This document shows, piece by piece, positions 1 through 11,715 of a stretch of DNA of 64,000 nt. Numbering within the stretch: position 1 is the first letter of the stretch; each line of letters opens with the position of its first letter. The DNA lies in the NCBI RefSeq assembly GCF_016097555.1, contig NC_054702.1, forward strand, positions 71,997,856 to 72,061,855, read 5' to 3'. A model generated the notes under the pieces. That model searched no databases, was not told where the DNA came from, and saw only the letters and a list, made by a program, of their open reading frames with translations. A program made the translations under genes and the position numbers. Origin of the DNA: Gigantopelta aegis. Taxonomy: Eukaryota; Mollusca; Gastropoda; Neomphalida; Peltospiridae.

Positions 1-167
1 AAGACAAAACAGAGATAATATATGCAAGAAAAAGTTATCTTTTAAACATACCTTCTGATGTCATTATTGTATTGACAAGTGTTTCACAGATTGCTTTTAG
101 CATAACAAATGTGAAGCATACATGTATTATAGTGTCCATTTTTAACATATGCATCCTTTTCTTTCAG

Positions 168-3100
168 TTTGGTAAAAGCAGTACCAGTACTACTCCACAA
201 CAAACCAGTCAGCTTCCACAGGTCACATCCCCAACCAGTCAAACTGCAGCATCTGCCGAAACATCAAAAACATATGACCAGTGCAAACTTCAGGTACTTT
301 TACAACACTCGACTGGTATGTCAAAGGCTGTGGTATGTGCTATCCTGTCTGTGGGATGGTGCATATAAAAGATCCCTTGCTATTAATGGAAAAAAATGTA
401 GAGGGTTTCCCCTTTAAGAATAAACATCGAAAATACCAAATGTTTAACATCCAATAGCCGATAGACGCCATATAGCCATAAATAAAATGTGTTAGAGTGC
501 ATCGTTAAATAAAACATTTCTTTCTTTCTTTCCAATAGCCAATAATAAATAAATAAATGTGCTCTAGTGGTGTCATTAAACAAAACAAACTTTAACTTTG
601 ACAACACTTTTCAAAATACACATTTACTTTTCAAAATGCATATATTAGTATCTCGTACATAACGTGAGGTAAATTTCAGTAATAACTGACCTCGATGAAT
701 GTTCCCAAAAATAGCCAACTCTTGGAGCTTTTGACAAGTTATTTTATTATTTAAAGTATAAAATGTATACATATCAGGGCTAGCTCTGGCATTTACCAAA
801 TACACCAATTGTAGATTTTATGAACAATTATCGAATTTTATTTTAATTTTGTGAAGAAATGTCATGTAATACTAGTAATTCGTATTTTATTGCAAAATAA
901 CTGGTTTTGCATTTTTTAAAGATAATTTTGTGAAATGTTTTGCTCATCCAGAGCTAGCCCAAACATGATGATGTCTATAATTAAATCTGGAGTTTTTGGT
1001 AATCATTGCTTGGATATTGTTTCAGATTCGCCTTACCAATGGGCAGGCTCTAACCCACCCATTCCAACCCAAGGAATGTTTGGCAGCTGTTAGATTGTAT
1101 GTAGAGATGAACAGAACAGATGACCACACACCATTCTCGCTTATGACTTCGTTTCCAAGGAAGGTTTTTACAGACGAAGATATGGAAAAACCTTTAGATC
1201 AACTAGGTAAATTAACTGCTTTTTGTTGTTGGTAGTTCTTCTATTAAAGTCACAGACCCTAGTTTTAACCCATGAAAATGGACACTAATTTGGTTTAATA
1301 TACAAACCTGTAACACATTTGAATAAAATAAAAATAAAGTGAAACAAGAGTTATTGGCGTTGAAATGGGGAAATATCTTTTAAAAGAGACTAGAACTCAT
1401 TACCGTTACTTCTCAGAGGTACATACATTTTAATAAATATAAAAAATTCATTTTGTGGTATTAGAAACACCAGGATGACCAGAAGAACTTTGTATGTACA
1501 AAAATGGATAATCTATACAATAAAATCTTAAGTAATGTCTGCTTTCAATCATCAAAAATGGCTCTAGTAAAGTAAAATATATTGTAGTGTTTAAAACTAC
1601 ATTCCCTGGAATATTTTTATTATTTAAGCATATAGAACAGAAAATCCAATTACGTTTGGTGCATATATTTAGCCGCATTCCGCATTGGTTTCACTACGCT
1701 GGCTTATCCAGGTCAAAAACAAAGCCATGATTTTGAAAGTGGAACACTTTTGACGGGCTCGTACCGATCTCGGTTTTCATTGGCTTATCACAAGTATAGA
1801 ATTCCCCAATAAGAGATCACGTGAGATTTCGCATGTAAGGGAGTGTTACTAATTACGTAACGCTCTAGGGGTAGAGGAAGAGGGTACTGTGTTCTATTTA
1901 CGTAACATTTTTCAAGACTATATGTTATTTTTATTCATTACTTAGACCTAAAAAGGTGTTTTTTTTAAATGTGCGGTCAAGTCTAGGATCGATCCCCATC
2001 GGCAGGTATACAAAACGATCATGGTATGTGATATCCTGTCTGTAGGATGGTACATATAAACAATCCCTTGCTAAAAAAAAATGTAGCGGGTTTTCAAGGC
2101 GCATGTGCAGGGATTTCAGCGGGGTTGGGGTTATAGACTGTGTTAAGTGAAGTTTATATGGGGCCATGCTCCCCCAAAAAATACATTGCACCCGATTCCT
2201 CTCTAAGATTATATGTCAAAATTACCAAATGTTAGACATCCAACAGCAGATGGAAGGAAGGATAGGATATGTTTTATTTAACAATGCATTCAACACATTT
2301 TATTTACAGTTGTATGGGGTCGGATGATTATTAAATCAATATACTTTATCTTTGATGTCGTTAAACAACCCAACCCCCCCCCCCCCCCCCAACTTGACCC
2401 TTTCCAAACGAAATAATATTTATTTGAATTTGTCGATTTTAACACATAAAATTAAGAAGTGAAAACGTTCATTGTCTACTTTAGTATATTTTATTTTAAA
2501 AATATATACATGATTAATGTGTTACTAGTATACAAACTAAACTTTGAAAGTTCTACTAACACTTTATAAAATATCAATTCTGAAATAGGAAAGTACGACT
2601 GTCGATAATACATTGTCAAGATCAAACCGGTTTTAACTACAGCGCAAGATTTCTCTTTTAATTTTTTGAGACGAACCCTACAATTTGAAATCGGCAAACG
2701 CACGTGTTAACTGAAACTGACAACAGGCTGTCGTTTGTGCTTGGCCGAGCTATGGCGGCACGGGCGACGAATCAAGTGTATACGTTTGACGATATCCGTT
2801 CATAGCGAACACACACAACTTTTTTAAAAGTGCATTTGAACTTGTATTTCACATTTGTACATGATGTTATAATATGGTAACCAGATAATGTAACTTTAAA
2901 AACTATGTCACTGGAATCTGTCACTTTAAGAGAGTGGAATTTAATGTTGTACTATTGCCCTACTCACATCTGTGAATATTAATGTATTTTCCCTGTTCCA
3001 ATTCTTGTTCTACAGTAGGTGTACTAAAGGCTACTCTATGTGCTTGCTGTGAATATTAAAGGTACTTGGTTCTAAAATAAATTGAGGGATATTTCTGTAA

Positions 3101-4002
3101 AAATGCTTGCAGTTAACTTGCTTGAAATATTCTATGCCCATCTTAGGGTACATTCACACATCTTTTTGTTTGTGGAAGCTGTACAAAGGTTTTTCGTGTC
3201 TGTACGAATATGTACTATAATGTGGGAGTTGTCTTACAGTTGGAACTATATATCTTGGTCAAAATCCATTCTCTATATTCAAAGCCTCTGAAAGAGTCAT
3301 GGCTGCATACATACACTCATGACTATAGATCATAACTTCTTGTGGAATTGGTCTTGTGTAGAGATACAGTATTGCATAAGCTACAGGCAGATTCATAATC
3401 ATGTTTGTTGCAGATTCTATTACACACTTAAATTTTTGAATTACTGGATATTGTCCATTTTTGTGGGGAAAAAACAACTTTTGTTTGAGCGTAAAGTACC
3501 TTTGAAGTATAGTCTATGTGAGAGTAGTGGAGTTCTTGTTATAATTCCTTTCTCTTTTTCCCATTTATGGTCCAGTCAAGCCAGGTGTCCATTTATATTA
3601 AGTTTAAATACATCCATTTATATAAACAAGGGGCCTTTTTCTAGTGTTCTTTAGGTGATGGTTCTAAAAGTTTAACTTATAAATTAAAGCATTTAAAAGA
3701 AAATGTTTTTATATTAGATTTGAAAAGAACTGTTATTTACTTTTTTGTTGGGTTTTTTTTTTAGAAAAAGTTAAAAGTTTGTTTTATTGTTTACGGTTAG
3801 AATTTGGTATCCTGAATTGTGAAATGTCAATAGTGTAGATTTAATACAGCCTCTCCTTAGAAAACTGATGGTCTCCAAAATACTGATCTTGTTTATTTCC
3901 GTAGTTGTTGGTTTTTTGTATATTTTTAAACTTATATTTATTTTGTGTTTGCTTTCAGGTCTATGTCCTTCATCGGTGTTGATGGTAACAAAGTTAAAAT
4001 AA
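168..4002 (+). CDS. UBXN1: UBX domain-containing protein 1 (SAKS1), C-terminal three coding exons
   Basis: Three exons on the + strand: 168-293, 1026-1206 and 3959-4002 (TAA at 4000-4002). All have AG acceptors and GT donors, and the phases agree (0, then G|GT at the last junction). The first is a Ser/Thr/Gln-rich linker starting FGKSSTSTTPQQTSQ. The second and third form a UBX domain: IRLTNGQALTHPF, then AAVRLYVEMNRTD, the loop SFPRKVFTDEDMEKPL, and the end LGLCPSSVLMVTKLK. This is the classic UBX fold, with the FPR loop that docks on p97/VCP. Order and tail match UBXN1, a p97 cofactor with an N-terminal UBA that binds ubiquitin chains. The UBA and coiled coil lie upstream of the window, so the gene is partial at its 5' end. 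Family and exon structure are clear from sequence; the orthologue name is from recall. Confidence 0.9.
303..600 (+). mobile_element. SINE fragments in UBXN1 intron
   Basis: Begins inside the SINE body (GACTGGTATGTCAAAGG, GGATGGTGCATATAAAAG) and lacks the tRNA head. Two successive 3' ends are present: one ending TTAAATAAAACATTTC near 510, and a second ending TCATTAAACAAAACAAAC near 590. This suggests two overlapping or recombined copies. Confidence 0.75.
777..960. mobile_element. Short inverted-repeat element (MITE-like)
   Basis: A perfect 13-bp inverted repeat, GGGCTAGCTCTGG at 777-789 and its complement at 948-960, bounds 184 bp of AT-rich non-coding DNA in the first visible UBXN1 intron. 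No clear target duplication was found, so the superfamily is undetermined. Confidence 0.6.
1971..2385 (+). mobile_element. Degenerate tRNA-type SINE
   Basis: A recognisable B-box region (GTCTAGGATCGATCCCC) is followed by a diverged SINE body (ATCCTGTCTGTAGGATGG, AATCCCTTGCT) and a 3' end TGTCGTTAAACAACCC. That runs into a C homopolymer at about 2373-2390. The copy has unrelated inserted sequence and is old. It lies in the UBXN1 intron. Confidence 0.65.
2400..3958. other. UBXN1 intron, no feature seen
   Basis: AT-rich intron sequence leading to the acceptor at 3957-3958. A short GC-richer patch around 2730-2815 contains a 17-codon ATG frame with no support as a gene. Nothing else was recognised on either strand. 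Confidence 0.6.
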
Positions 4003-5038
4003 CAGATTATGATTTCTATTTTACAAATATTAATGTTGTAAAATTGCTTGAAACTAAATTACATTATGTCCATGTAACTTTTAGCTCTCCTGTTCAAAAC
4101 CACCGAAAATGTTATACCTCTATCCTTGTTTAGTGGTTGTGGCCATTCGCTTTTAAATAGCCATTTACAATTGTTATTTTAATTTTAATTTTAAAAAATG
4201 AGGTTTTCTTTGTATCAAAGGTACAGCCGAGAAGTCATAGGTTAAATAACCAGCAAACTCTGAGTAACTAAATAATTTCTCAAAGTATGATTCACTTAAA
4301 GTTACTAAGTAATGTTTGATTAAAAAATAATAAAAGGAGAATGTACATGTGTTTCCAATTGAGCATTAATTAAAAATATATTTATTACCCCATTGGGCAC
4401 TCAAACCGATTTGGTGCGTACAAACCAATGACTTTGTGGGTATTAAATATGATGTCATCGTGATTTAGCAGGCAGATAAATGATGTCATAAACTTTAAAG
4501 AGCATGCATTTACGCCTCTCCATTTTTAGTGATAAATTTGTTATAAAATTTTATTTTAATTAAATTAATTAGATTTTTTTTTTAATTATTTGTGAACGTG
4601 AATAAAATAGTTATAGCAGCACCCAGAACAGTATGTAACGTGGTTTACATTGTTTCTATATACATTATACATGTATGAATATAAAAAATAAAAGGTAAAA
4701 TATAGCTGATCTAAAGCTCATGAAAATTATTTCAGAGGACGTAAATTTGATAACTGGTAACTTGTTGATTATCCTCTATTTATCATATGCTATGATGGCA
4801 TATTCATAAAAATCAGTTTACACCCCTTCCAATAGTATGTACATACCTTTTAGTGCGATATTACACTGTATGTAGAAAGAATCCAGCAAGTGACTTAAGA
4901 CTTTTTATTTTTTTTATTTTGGTAGTCCAAACAGATTTCTTACATTTGTACATACAAATTTATTAATGTTCGAATAACAAATGTTTATCAATAAACTTGT
5001 TTTCATACAATATGTTGCTTTGTTTTTTGTTGTATTGC
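4003..5038 (+). other. UBXN1 3' UTR and downstream flank
   Basis: AT-rich non-coding sequence after the UBXN1 stop. The best polyadenylation candidate seen is AATAAA at about 4611 (context GTGAATAAAATAG), roughly 600 nt past the stop. No coding sequence or clear repeat was seen. Confidence 0.5.
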
Positions 5039-5219
5039 CAGAGGTGGATATAGGGGGTGGGGGCAAGGGCCTGCCCCCAAATTGTTTTTCAATAGTTATA
5101 ATTTTATTATATATTAATTTTCTTTCTTTTTTATGATACCCCCCCCCCCCCCAAGTTCCCTTGGCATTCCACCTCATGCCACTGGGGCCCCCTAAATGGA
5201 TTTTCTGGATCCGCCACTG
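5039..5219. mobile_element. CAG...CTG inverted-repeat element with 5-bp target duplication
   Basis: Left end CAGAGGTGGATATAGGGGG and right end CTGGATCCGCCACTG are imperfect inverted repeats. The element is flanked by ATTGC at 5034-5038 and 5220-5224, a perfect 5-bp duplication. The interior has G and C homopolymers. The CAG termini and 5-bp duplication fit hAT5-type non-autonomous elements, which is an inference. A larger relative lies at 31246-31698. Confidence 0.75.
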
Positions 5220-5224
5220 ATTGC

Positions 5225-6521
5225 ATTTTATTTCAGTATTGACATATTAAACATGTATTGGGTATTAAAAGGCAAACATATCAGAACTTTTAACTATAAC
5301 AATGTGCAACTTGTGTAAGTTGATATGAGCATTTAAAAGAATAGCAAAGGCAGAAAAAATTATGTTTTCATGTAATAAAATGTGTATTACATGTGGATAT
5401 ACAAATAGATTATTGAGTGGTATAGCATTAAACAGCTTAGCTTGTAATAAACTTTAAATAAAAAATAACAGCCAGCATTTTGGTTAATAAAATTTTATTG
5501 GATTTATTAGTATATTACCATGCATGAACAAATAATTCTCATTCATTTATAATACAGAAAAATGTAAATGGCAGTTTCATATTAAAATACATAAAATGAA
5601 TAAAATATAATCTTACACATTTTGAGTATATTCAGCAGTTTCCCAAGACTAACAAACATGTAGAAAATAAATACATACCGGTATATATGAATAAAAAAAG
5701 AAACTACTAGGACAATAAAAATTGATAGGGAGCAAGAGGCAATTGCTACTCTAATATATACAATATGCTTTCTGATAATCAATTTTATAAGCAGATTTTG
5801 TTTTCTATCTTAAAGCAATGAACGTGTGGTGTACTTCTGACGCAAGTGTTACGAGTGCTTTGTAATACCGGGCCCTGATTATTAAGAAATTGGTGTCGGC
5901 TATTAGTATGACCAATATTAAATTAAGATACTAGTATCATGAAAATGGAAAACAGTTAAAATGATCAAGTTTAAATGTACACAAAATTATAGTAAAGTTA
6001 TTATCAGTACGTAAGTGGTCTAGAAGTTTGAGCTGTGTGTCAATTTTTAGAATTTGCTTCCAGATTAAAATGTCAAGAGGCAGAGATTGCTTCCAAAACA
6101 TGAATTTCAAGCCTACTACTATTTCATCTCGCTCTTTAAGGAGTAAATTTCAAGTAATTTAACCCTTTATAACTAGGATCTATTTTCACAATCATACTGG
6201 TTTATATAGCAAAAGTATAGTTGTGATTCGATATTGAAGATGCCAGAAACAGGGAAGGGTATTAATTCACCTTCAGTTTGAAGGGTCAAGACAATCTTCA
6301 GTTTAAGGCAGTACCTCTGCTCCACTCCACCCCCTGGTTTCAATATACATCTCTCTCTCTTTCATTACTTTTATAACTTTAATTCATCATTTGCCAACAA
6401 TTAACACTTGCAAGCAGTATCATCAAACTACGTTGTATATTATAACCCTTTCTATCCCAGATCCATTTACACAATATACTTGTTTGCAAAGTACTTGTGC
6501 ATTTCTTTTTCTCTTTCTAAA
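5225..6521. other. Intergenic, 3' flank of the palmitoyltransferase gene
   Basis: AT-rich sequence between the convergent UBXN1 (+) and DHHC (-) genes. It probably holds the 3' UTR of the minus-strand gene. No clear AATAAA was found near its stop and no repeat was recognised. Confidence 0.45.
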
Positions 6522-7523
6522 TTAATATCCTTTGTTATTTTTGATGATATGCCATCTTAGTCCATCGTGTGGCAACTGTACTGGCACTGGTGAAAGCAGT
6601 AATAACCAACTGTACTTCAAGGGACCAAAAACGGATCGCACATTTTCCAATGTAGATGACTGGTATGCCGATATCCGTTTCCAAGCTTCATATGATGTCT
6701 GACCATTAATGATGATAACTGTCTGCCAACACAGAAAGAATACCCCTGCTCCCAAACAGAAGGCACATAGATATGCATGAGCCAAAATGATGAAAAGTCC
6801 TATCGACATGGCACCTGTGAATAGTCGCCACAGTGCTACAAAAATGACGTAATCTAGCGCATTGCTAGAAAAGATTGGCATTGCGTCATTGAGGTAAGTC
6901 AATTGAAGAAATAAAGCGAAGAGGTTTCCCCATATGAGGTACACACAAAAAACAACGAACGTTCGTTGGTTGTGCAGTCCAACGCAGGATCCCGTGAAAA
7001 AGCAATGGTGATCCCTCTTTAGAATGCACTTCCCACATAAAACACAGTGGTGAGATCTCGGGGGCGCATCCATCTGACATATGGGGCAGGTTTTCCATCC
7101 TGGGGGCGTGTCTATCGAATTTGGGAAGTGGGTATCCTTGGACGTTTTTCTAACATGGTTTTTGACGTCGTTGTAAGTGAAGTACCAGTTTCCGACCATC
7201 TCGAACAGTGTGAAGAAGACCAGTAGTTCACAGATCCGCCGGCTTGTGTCGTCGTCCTTGTACAGGGTGGGGATAAGAATCGATAGGGACTCGATGAGCA
7301 GCGATATGGTCATGAAGCCGAAGAAACACATCCCAACTTGACTCGCAATCGATGGCTTCACGGTGAAATCGCGTTTTTGATAATGATCGGCCAGTTTTTC
7401 CTTCAGTGTTGCAGTTTTTCTTCTCTCCATTTCGAATGGCGTGGTGTATAACTTCTTCGTATCCACTGTAAGACAGTACGTAGTACAACTCTCGAATGAC
7501 AGTGGTAAATCGAGTCGCAACAT
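6522..7523 (-). CDS. DHHC-type protein S-acyltransferase (ZDHHC22/24-like), single exon
   Basis: An intact 333-aa frame with no intron. Hydrophobic segments lie at about 62-88, 98-116, 187-211 and 237-272, giving the four-pass topology of the family. The cysteine-rich domain at 146-182 starts CPICQMDAPPRSHHC and contains DHHC at 171-174, whose cysteine is the palmitate carrier. The FFTGSCVG that follows resembles the ZDHHC22/24 subgroup. TSYE at 276-279 fits the TTxE position, and NVRSVFG near 294-300 is also typical. Enzymes of this type transfer palmitate to cysteines of membrane-associated proteins, usually at the ER or Golgi. A second in-frame ATG at 7430 (302 aa) could be the true start, since the extra 31 residues look unremarkable. 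Absence of introns may mean an old retrocopy, but the frame is open and all motifs are intact. Confidence 0.9.
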   Translation of the reverse strand: MLRLDLPLSFESCTTYCLTVDTKKLYTTPFEMERRKTATLKEKLADHYQKRDFTVKPSIASQVGMCFFGFMTISLLIESLSILIPTLYKDDDTSRRICELLVFFTLFEMVGNWYFTYNDVKNHVRKTSKDTHFPNSIDTPPGWKTCPICQMDAPPRSHHCVLCGKCILKRDHHCFFTGSCVGLHNQRTFVVFCVYLIWGNLFALFLQLTYLNDAMPIFSSNALDYVIFVALWRLFTGAMSIGLFIILAHAYLCAFCLGAGVFFLCWQTVIIINGQTSYEAWKRISAYQSSTLENVRSVFGPLKYSWLLLLSPVPVQLPHDGLRWHIIKNNKGY

Positions 7524-8018
7524 GTGAAAGGAAATCCCTTACCTGGTCGTCAAGGAGATGTAAACATTTGTGGCGGGAGAAGTTATTGTAGAGTTCCCTT
7601 GTGTTATTGATTAAATCGTGTATGTAATATAACGATGTGACATATATACTGTAGTACACGGAGGGGCATATGACAATAGTAACGGCATTACAAGATCAAG
7701 AAAGATAATACTGACATTATTTTTTTTAAATATTTCGACACTAACTGGTCTTTACCAAAGATACATGTAACCGTTCAAAACTGATATTTGCGACGACACA
7801 TTATTTTCACGCTTCGCCAATTTCGAACTTTCAATAGGTGTTGATCAGTAACCAGTTACAACTCGACCGAATGTGAACGGAACTACATATTATGTTAGCA
7901 GGCTGCATGATCCCAGTCATACATAATACCAATAAAAATGGCCTTATGGAATCTTTCAGTGGCAGCACATTGCAATTGTATACTATTTAATAACTTGTAG
8001 TAGTTTCTCCGACAAAAA
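7524..8018. other. Upstream region of the palmitoyltransferase gene
   Basis: Presumed promoter and 5' UTR of the minus-strand DHHC gene. No TATA box or other element could be assigned with confidence. Confidence 0.4.
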
Positions 8019-8404
8019 GTAAAGAAAAAATCGTTTTATTTAACGGCACATTAATTTATTAATCATCAGCTATTGGATGTCAAACATTTAGTAATTTTGA
8101 CATACAGTGTAAGAGAGGAAACCCGCTACATGTTTTCCATTAGTAGTAGGGGATCTTCTATACATGTACAATCTCGTAGACAGGATAGGGTATAATATCC
8201 GCCCGGTCCCCTCCATTATTATTTTTAGTTAGGGTTGAGGGTTAGGGTTGGGGTTATGGCTGGGGTTAGGGCTAGGGTTGGAGTTAAGTTAGGGTATGGG
8301 GAAGGGGGAACCGGGCGGATATTTTCCCCCACCCTTGGAGATCGATCCTAGACCGACCACGCATCAGGCGAGCACTTTCCCACTCTGGGCTACGTCCCGC
8401 CCCC
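8019..8404 (-). mobile_element. tRNA-derived SINE, minus orientation, interrupted
   Basis: Read on the minus strand, the head is GGGCGGGACGTAGCCCAGA near 8404. The B-box GGTCTAGGATCGATC follows, and the 3' end is in the ...AATAAAACGATTTT region near 8025. The central body is missing where the element at 8195-8322 lies, so a deletion accompanied the insertion. Confidence 0.8.
8195..8322. mobile_element. Short inverted-repeat element with TTAGGG-like interior inside a SINE
   Basis: ATATCCGCCCGGTCCCC at the left and its near-complement ending at 8322 form 17-bp inverted termini with one mismatch. The 128-bp element interior carries irregular GGGTTAGGG/GGGTTGGGG runs on the + strand. These resemble telomere repeats but are too degenerate and short to be a telomere. 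Confidence 0.7.
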
Positions 8405-8534
8405 CAAAAAAGAAGAATTAAAAACAACGAAATGAGACATTATAATGGACCTTTACATACAAATAAATTTGGTTACAATACTGTTGAAAAGCTTATTTTT
8501 CTTAGTCAATCATCTTTCTTTTCTAATTCACCTT

Positions 8535-9398
8535 GTCCACCTAACCCGAGTACTATATACTCTTTGACAGTAAGAGAACTAAATGTCCGCCTTACTCTCT
8601 TACCGTCGGAGTACTCGGGCTACTCGTCCACCTAACCCGAGTACTATATACTCTGACAGGAGTAATGTCGGGCTACTCGTCCACCTAACCCGAGTACCCG
8701 ATATACTCTGACAGTAAGAGAACTAAATGTCCGCCTAGCTCTCTTACCGTCGGAGTACTCGGGCTACTCGTCCGCCTAACCCGAGTACTATATACTCCGA
8801 CAGTAAGAGAACTAAATGTCCGCCTAGCTCTCTTACCGTCGGAGTACTCGGGCTACTCGTCCACCTAACCCGAGTACTATATACTCCGACAGTAAGAGAA
8901 CTAAATGTCCGCCTAGCTCTCTTACCGTCGGAGTACTCTGGCTACTCGTCCACCTAACCCGAGTACTATATACTCCGACAGTAAGAGAACTAAATGTCCG
9001 CCTAGCTCTCTTACCGTCGGAGTACTCTGGCTACTCGTCCACCTAACCCGAGTACTATATACTCCGACAGTAAGAGAACTAAATGTCCGCCTAGCTCTCT
9101 TACCGTCGGAGTACTCTGGCTACTCGTCCACCTAACCCGAGTACTATATACTCCGACAGTAAGAGAACTAAATGTCCGCCTAGCTCTCTTACCGTCGGAG
9201 TACTCTGGCTACTCGTCCACCTAACCCGAGTACTATATACTCCGACAGTAAGAGAACTAAATGTCCGCCTAGCTCTCTTACCGTCGGAGTACTCTGGCTA
9301 CTCGTCCACCTAACCCGAGTACTATATACTCCGACAGTAAGAGAACTAAATGTCCGCCTAGCTCTCTTACCGTCGGAGTACTCGGGCTACTCATCCGC
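8535..9398. repeat. 89-bp hairpin-forming satellite array
   Basis: About ten tandem units. From the fifth CCTAACCCGAG motif (8864) the spacing is exactly 89 bp (8953, 9042, 9131, 9220, 9309). The first units are irregular (91, 53 and 91 bp). Each unit contains an arm with ACTCCGACAGTAAGAGA and a facing arm TCTCTTACCGTCGGAGT, so each can fold into a stem of roughly 23 bp with a TATATAC bulge in one arm. The later units are nearly identical, indicating recent homogenisation. Confidence 0.95.
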
Positions 9399-9402
9399 CA
9401 TA

Positions 9403-9650
9403 CCGGTGAACGAAACAGGAATGTTTTCTTTAAGGACACCACAATACATTTTAAACAACAGCCATGTGGAGAAAGTGGGGAACTCTCTACCGCTATATAT
9501 GCTACTTTGCCAATAAAGCAGCAATGGATAATTTATATGAACGTTTCTCTTGAACAGATGGGGTAAGACCCAAGAGTCCACTAAGAGCTGTTGAACCAGC
9601 AACTCATCATACCTCACATTAGCACTCTTCCAGTGAGCCATATCTTGCCC
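9403..9650 (-). mobile_element. Second tRNA-headed SINE family, minus orientation
   Basis: On the minus strand the head reads ATGGCTCACTGGAAGAG, with a B-box-like GTTGCTGGTTCAACAGC. The body then runs to AACATTCCTGTTTCGTTC beside the satellite array. The body is unlike the other SINEs in the window, so this is a distinct family. It abuts the last satellite unit directly. Confidence 0.65.
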
Positions 9651-10637
9651 TTAGCGAAAGAATGAATGAAATAAAAAGTATTGTAACCACCATGGACTGT
9701 AGGTTCACTGGAAATAATATGATGCTGAGACTGAGATATATATTGGACCCGGGTACTTGAGGAATGGGGTCGAGATACCATGTCAGTTTCTTTATCAGGG
9801 GTGGGTGTGTGTGCCTGTCTCAACAAATATTACAGAAGCTCGGCTATCTGATGAACATTAGCAGAGATAAAAACAGAAAACTTGAATGTGGATTTATATA
9901 ATTTTATTATGTAGATGAAAATGAAAATGTGTGTAACAGTCTTTTACAGTAGGAAATCTGTACATATTTCAACTATGTTGTAACAAAATGTAAATGGTAT
10001 ACACCCACTTGAAATCAAAATGGTCATCTTATCATGACATGTCTGTACATATGTACAAGAATGTAGAGACATTCTAATGATAATAAATAAAATGTTGGTA
10101 GTCTCTGAGGAGTGATACAAATAATCACTTTTCATTTCAACACAATTTTAACAATTGTCTGGTTAGGGGGAAATATATGATTTTGTAGCGTTGTCATATG
10201 ATAAACAAATACATCACTGTTAAGTGAAAACCATATTCTGAACATGGAGATTATAGCTGTATGTTACAAAATGCAAAAACATGGTCTATTCTAAGCATAC
10301 AATTATTTCAAAAGTGTCATCCATTTTTACATACTGGTAGCATATAACAAATTATTTTTTGTTGTTGTGTCTTTGCTTAAAACATATCACATGCAGGCAT
10401 GCCCATATAATATAATGTACATACATAGACTAAAAAATGTCATTCATAATTACTTAATTTCAGCTGGAGAGTAATTGCTGTTTAATTACCTGCACCACTA
10501 TTTGAAAATCTTACATAAAAACAAAAAAATAAAACAAGTTATAAACATTATAGTTTTATTCCAATGACAGATTAGTCATTTTCAAAATCAACACCTTGGT
10601 AAAAAATAAATAAAATACAGGTAAAGAAATGTCTATT
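9651..10637. other. Intergenic AT-rich DNA, no gene seen
   Basis: Downstream of the minus-strand F-box gene. No coding sequence or repeat was recognised beyond short AT-rich runs. Confidence 0.4.
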
Positions 10638-10638
10638 A

Positions 10639-10908
10639 AGCCTAGATCACATTAGATTTTAGATCACATAGTGTGAATGGTTTGCTGTTCACGATGAAAC
10701 CGCCAACTTGAGTCGTGTTGTGTCGTGAACAACCACCTATTCACACATTGCGATGGCTGTCGTTTGCAATCGAACATGTTCAGTTGTGTCAAATGCCATC
10801 AGGCCGATTAAAAATCAGTCACAGACATCTGGTTTTTTACTATACACTACACAACACAATTCAATTCGACAGGTAAGTTCTGTTGCGTCATATAATGTGA
10901 TCTAGGCT
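10639..10908. mobile_element. Inverted-repeat element with TTA target duplication
   Basis: AGCCTAGATCACATTA at 10639-10654 and its exact complement at 10893-10908 bound 270 bp of non-coding DNA. TTA flanks both ends (10636-10638 and 10909-10911). A 3-bp TTA duplication is typical of PIF/Harbinger elements, so this is probably a non-autonomous member; that assignment is inference. Confidence 0.75.
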
Positions 10909-10911
10909 TTA

Positions 10912-11607
10912 TATGCCTTATCAGGCATATAATTCAATAGTGCAGTTGTTGCATAATTACAATCATATGAAAATTATAACAAAATGTATAACTATCTACA
11001 TGTATTTTGATCCCAAGAACATTCACCAATATTTAACAATTTCCAGAAAGAAATGAGAAATTCCTCTCCAGATTTTAACAAATGTCAATTCAAAACATTT
11101 CAAAATGCAGGTCATTCCCGTATCTATATTTTTTTTCTGATTCTAGCATAGCACCACCAACTAAACGATGATCACAGATAATAAACAATATATCAAGCAT
11201 ATAAAAATAAAAATATTATTTAAGGACTGTAAAAGTGTAAGAGAAACATTCCAACCAGTCATAATGCAGCTGTTATTTAAACTTTCATGAATAAATTATG
11301 TTTAACACTCCAACTGACTTCTATTAAAAAAAAAAAAGAGTATGACTGAATACCAAACTACAAAAGAAATGCAAGTCTTTTATTTTATTATTATTTATTT
11401 TCCTTATAAAATTAATTCCAAAAATAAACTTAAAATCTGAAAGGGTTACAACCCACTGATAATTTTAATGGATAAAAAATAACATGATTCATTCAAATTG
11501 AATAATTTTAAATAAATTAAACAAAACTAAATTACTACTTACATTTCTTTTGTTGTTCAGTATATAAACTCAGCTAAAAATTAACGTTCTCTTAGACATG
11601 TGGAAAT
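10912..11607. other. Intergenic AT-rich DNA, nothing recognised
   Basis: No coding potential and no clear repeat structure apart from short A and T runs. Confidence 0.35.
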
Positions 11608-11706
11608 CATGGGCCAAATTTATGAAGCCTATTTTTCTTAAGCATTGTAAATGTATTAGTTAGACATGTGTAAGACAAAAATGGGTTTCCTAAATTCGGC
11701 CCCATG
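11608..11706. mobile_element. 99-bp inverted-repeat element
   Basis: CATGGGCCAAATTTATGAAG at the left faces CTAAATTCGGCCCCATG at the right as imperfect inverted repeats. A very short MITE-like element lying immediately next to a SINE. Confidence 0.6.
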
Positions 11707-11715
11707 TTTTTAAGG

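Noticed and set aside
2752-2805. GC-richer ATG frame of 17 codons in a UBXN1 intron
   Set aside because: Too short, no splice support and no family resemblance.
8218-8300. Possible telomeric or interstitial telomere repeat
   Set aside because: Runs are degenerate and under 100 bp, and they sit between inverted termini, so a mobile element explains them better.
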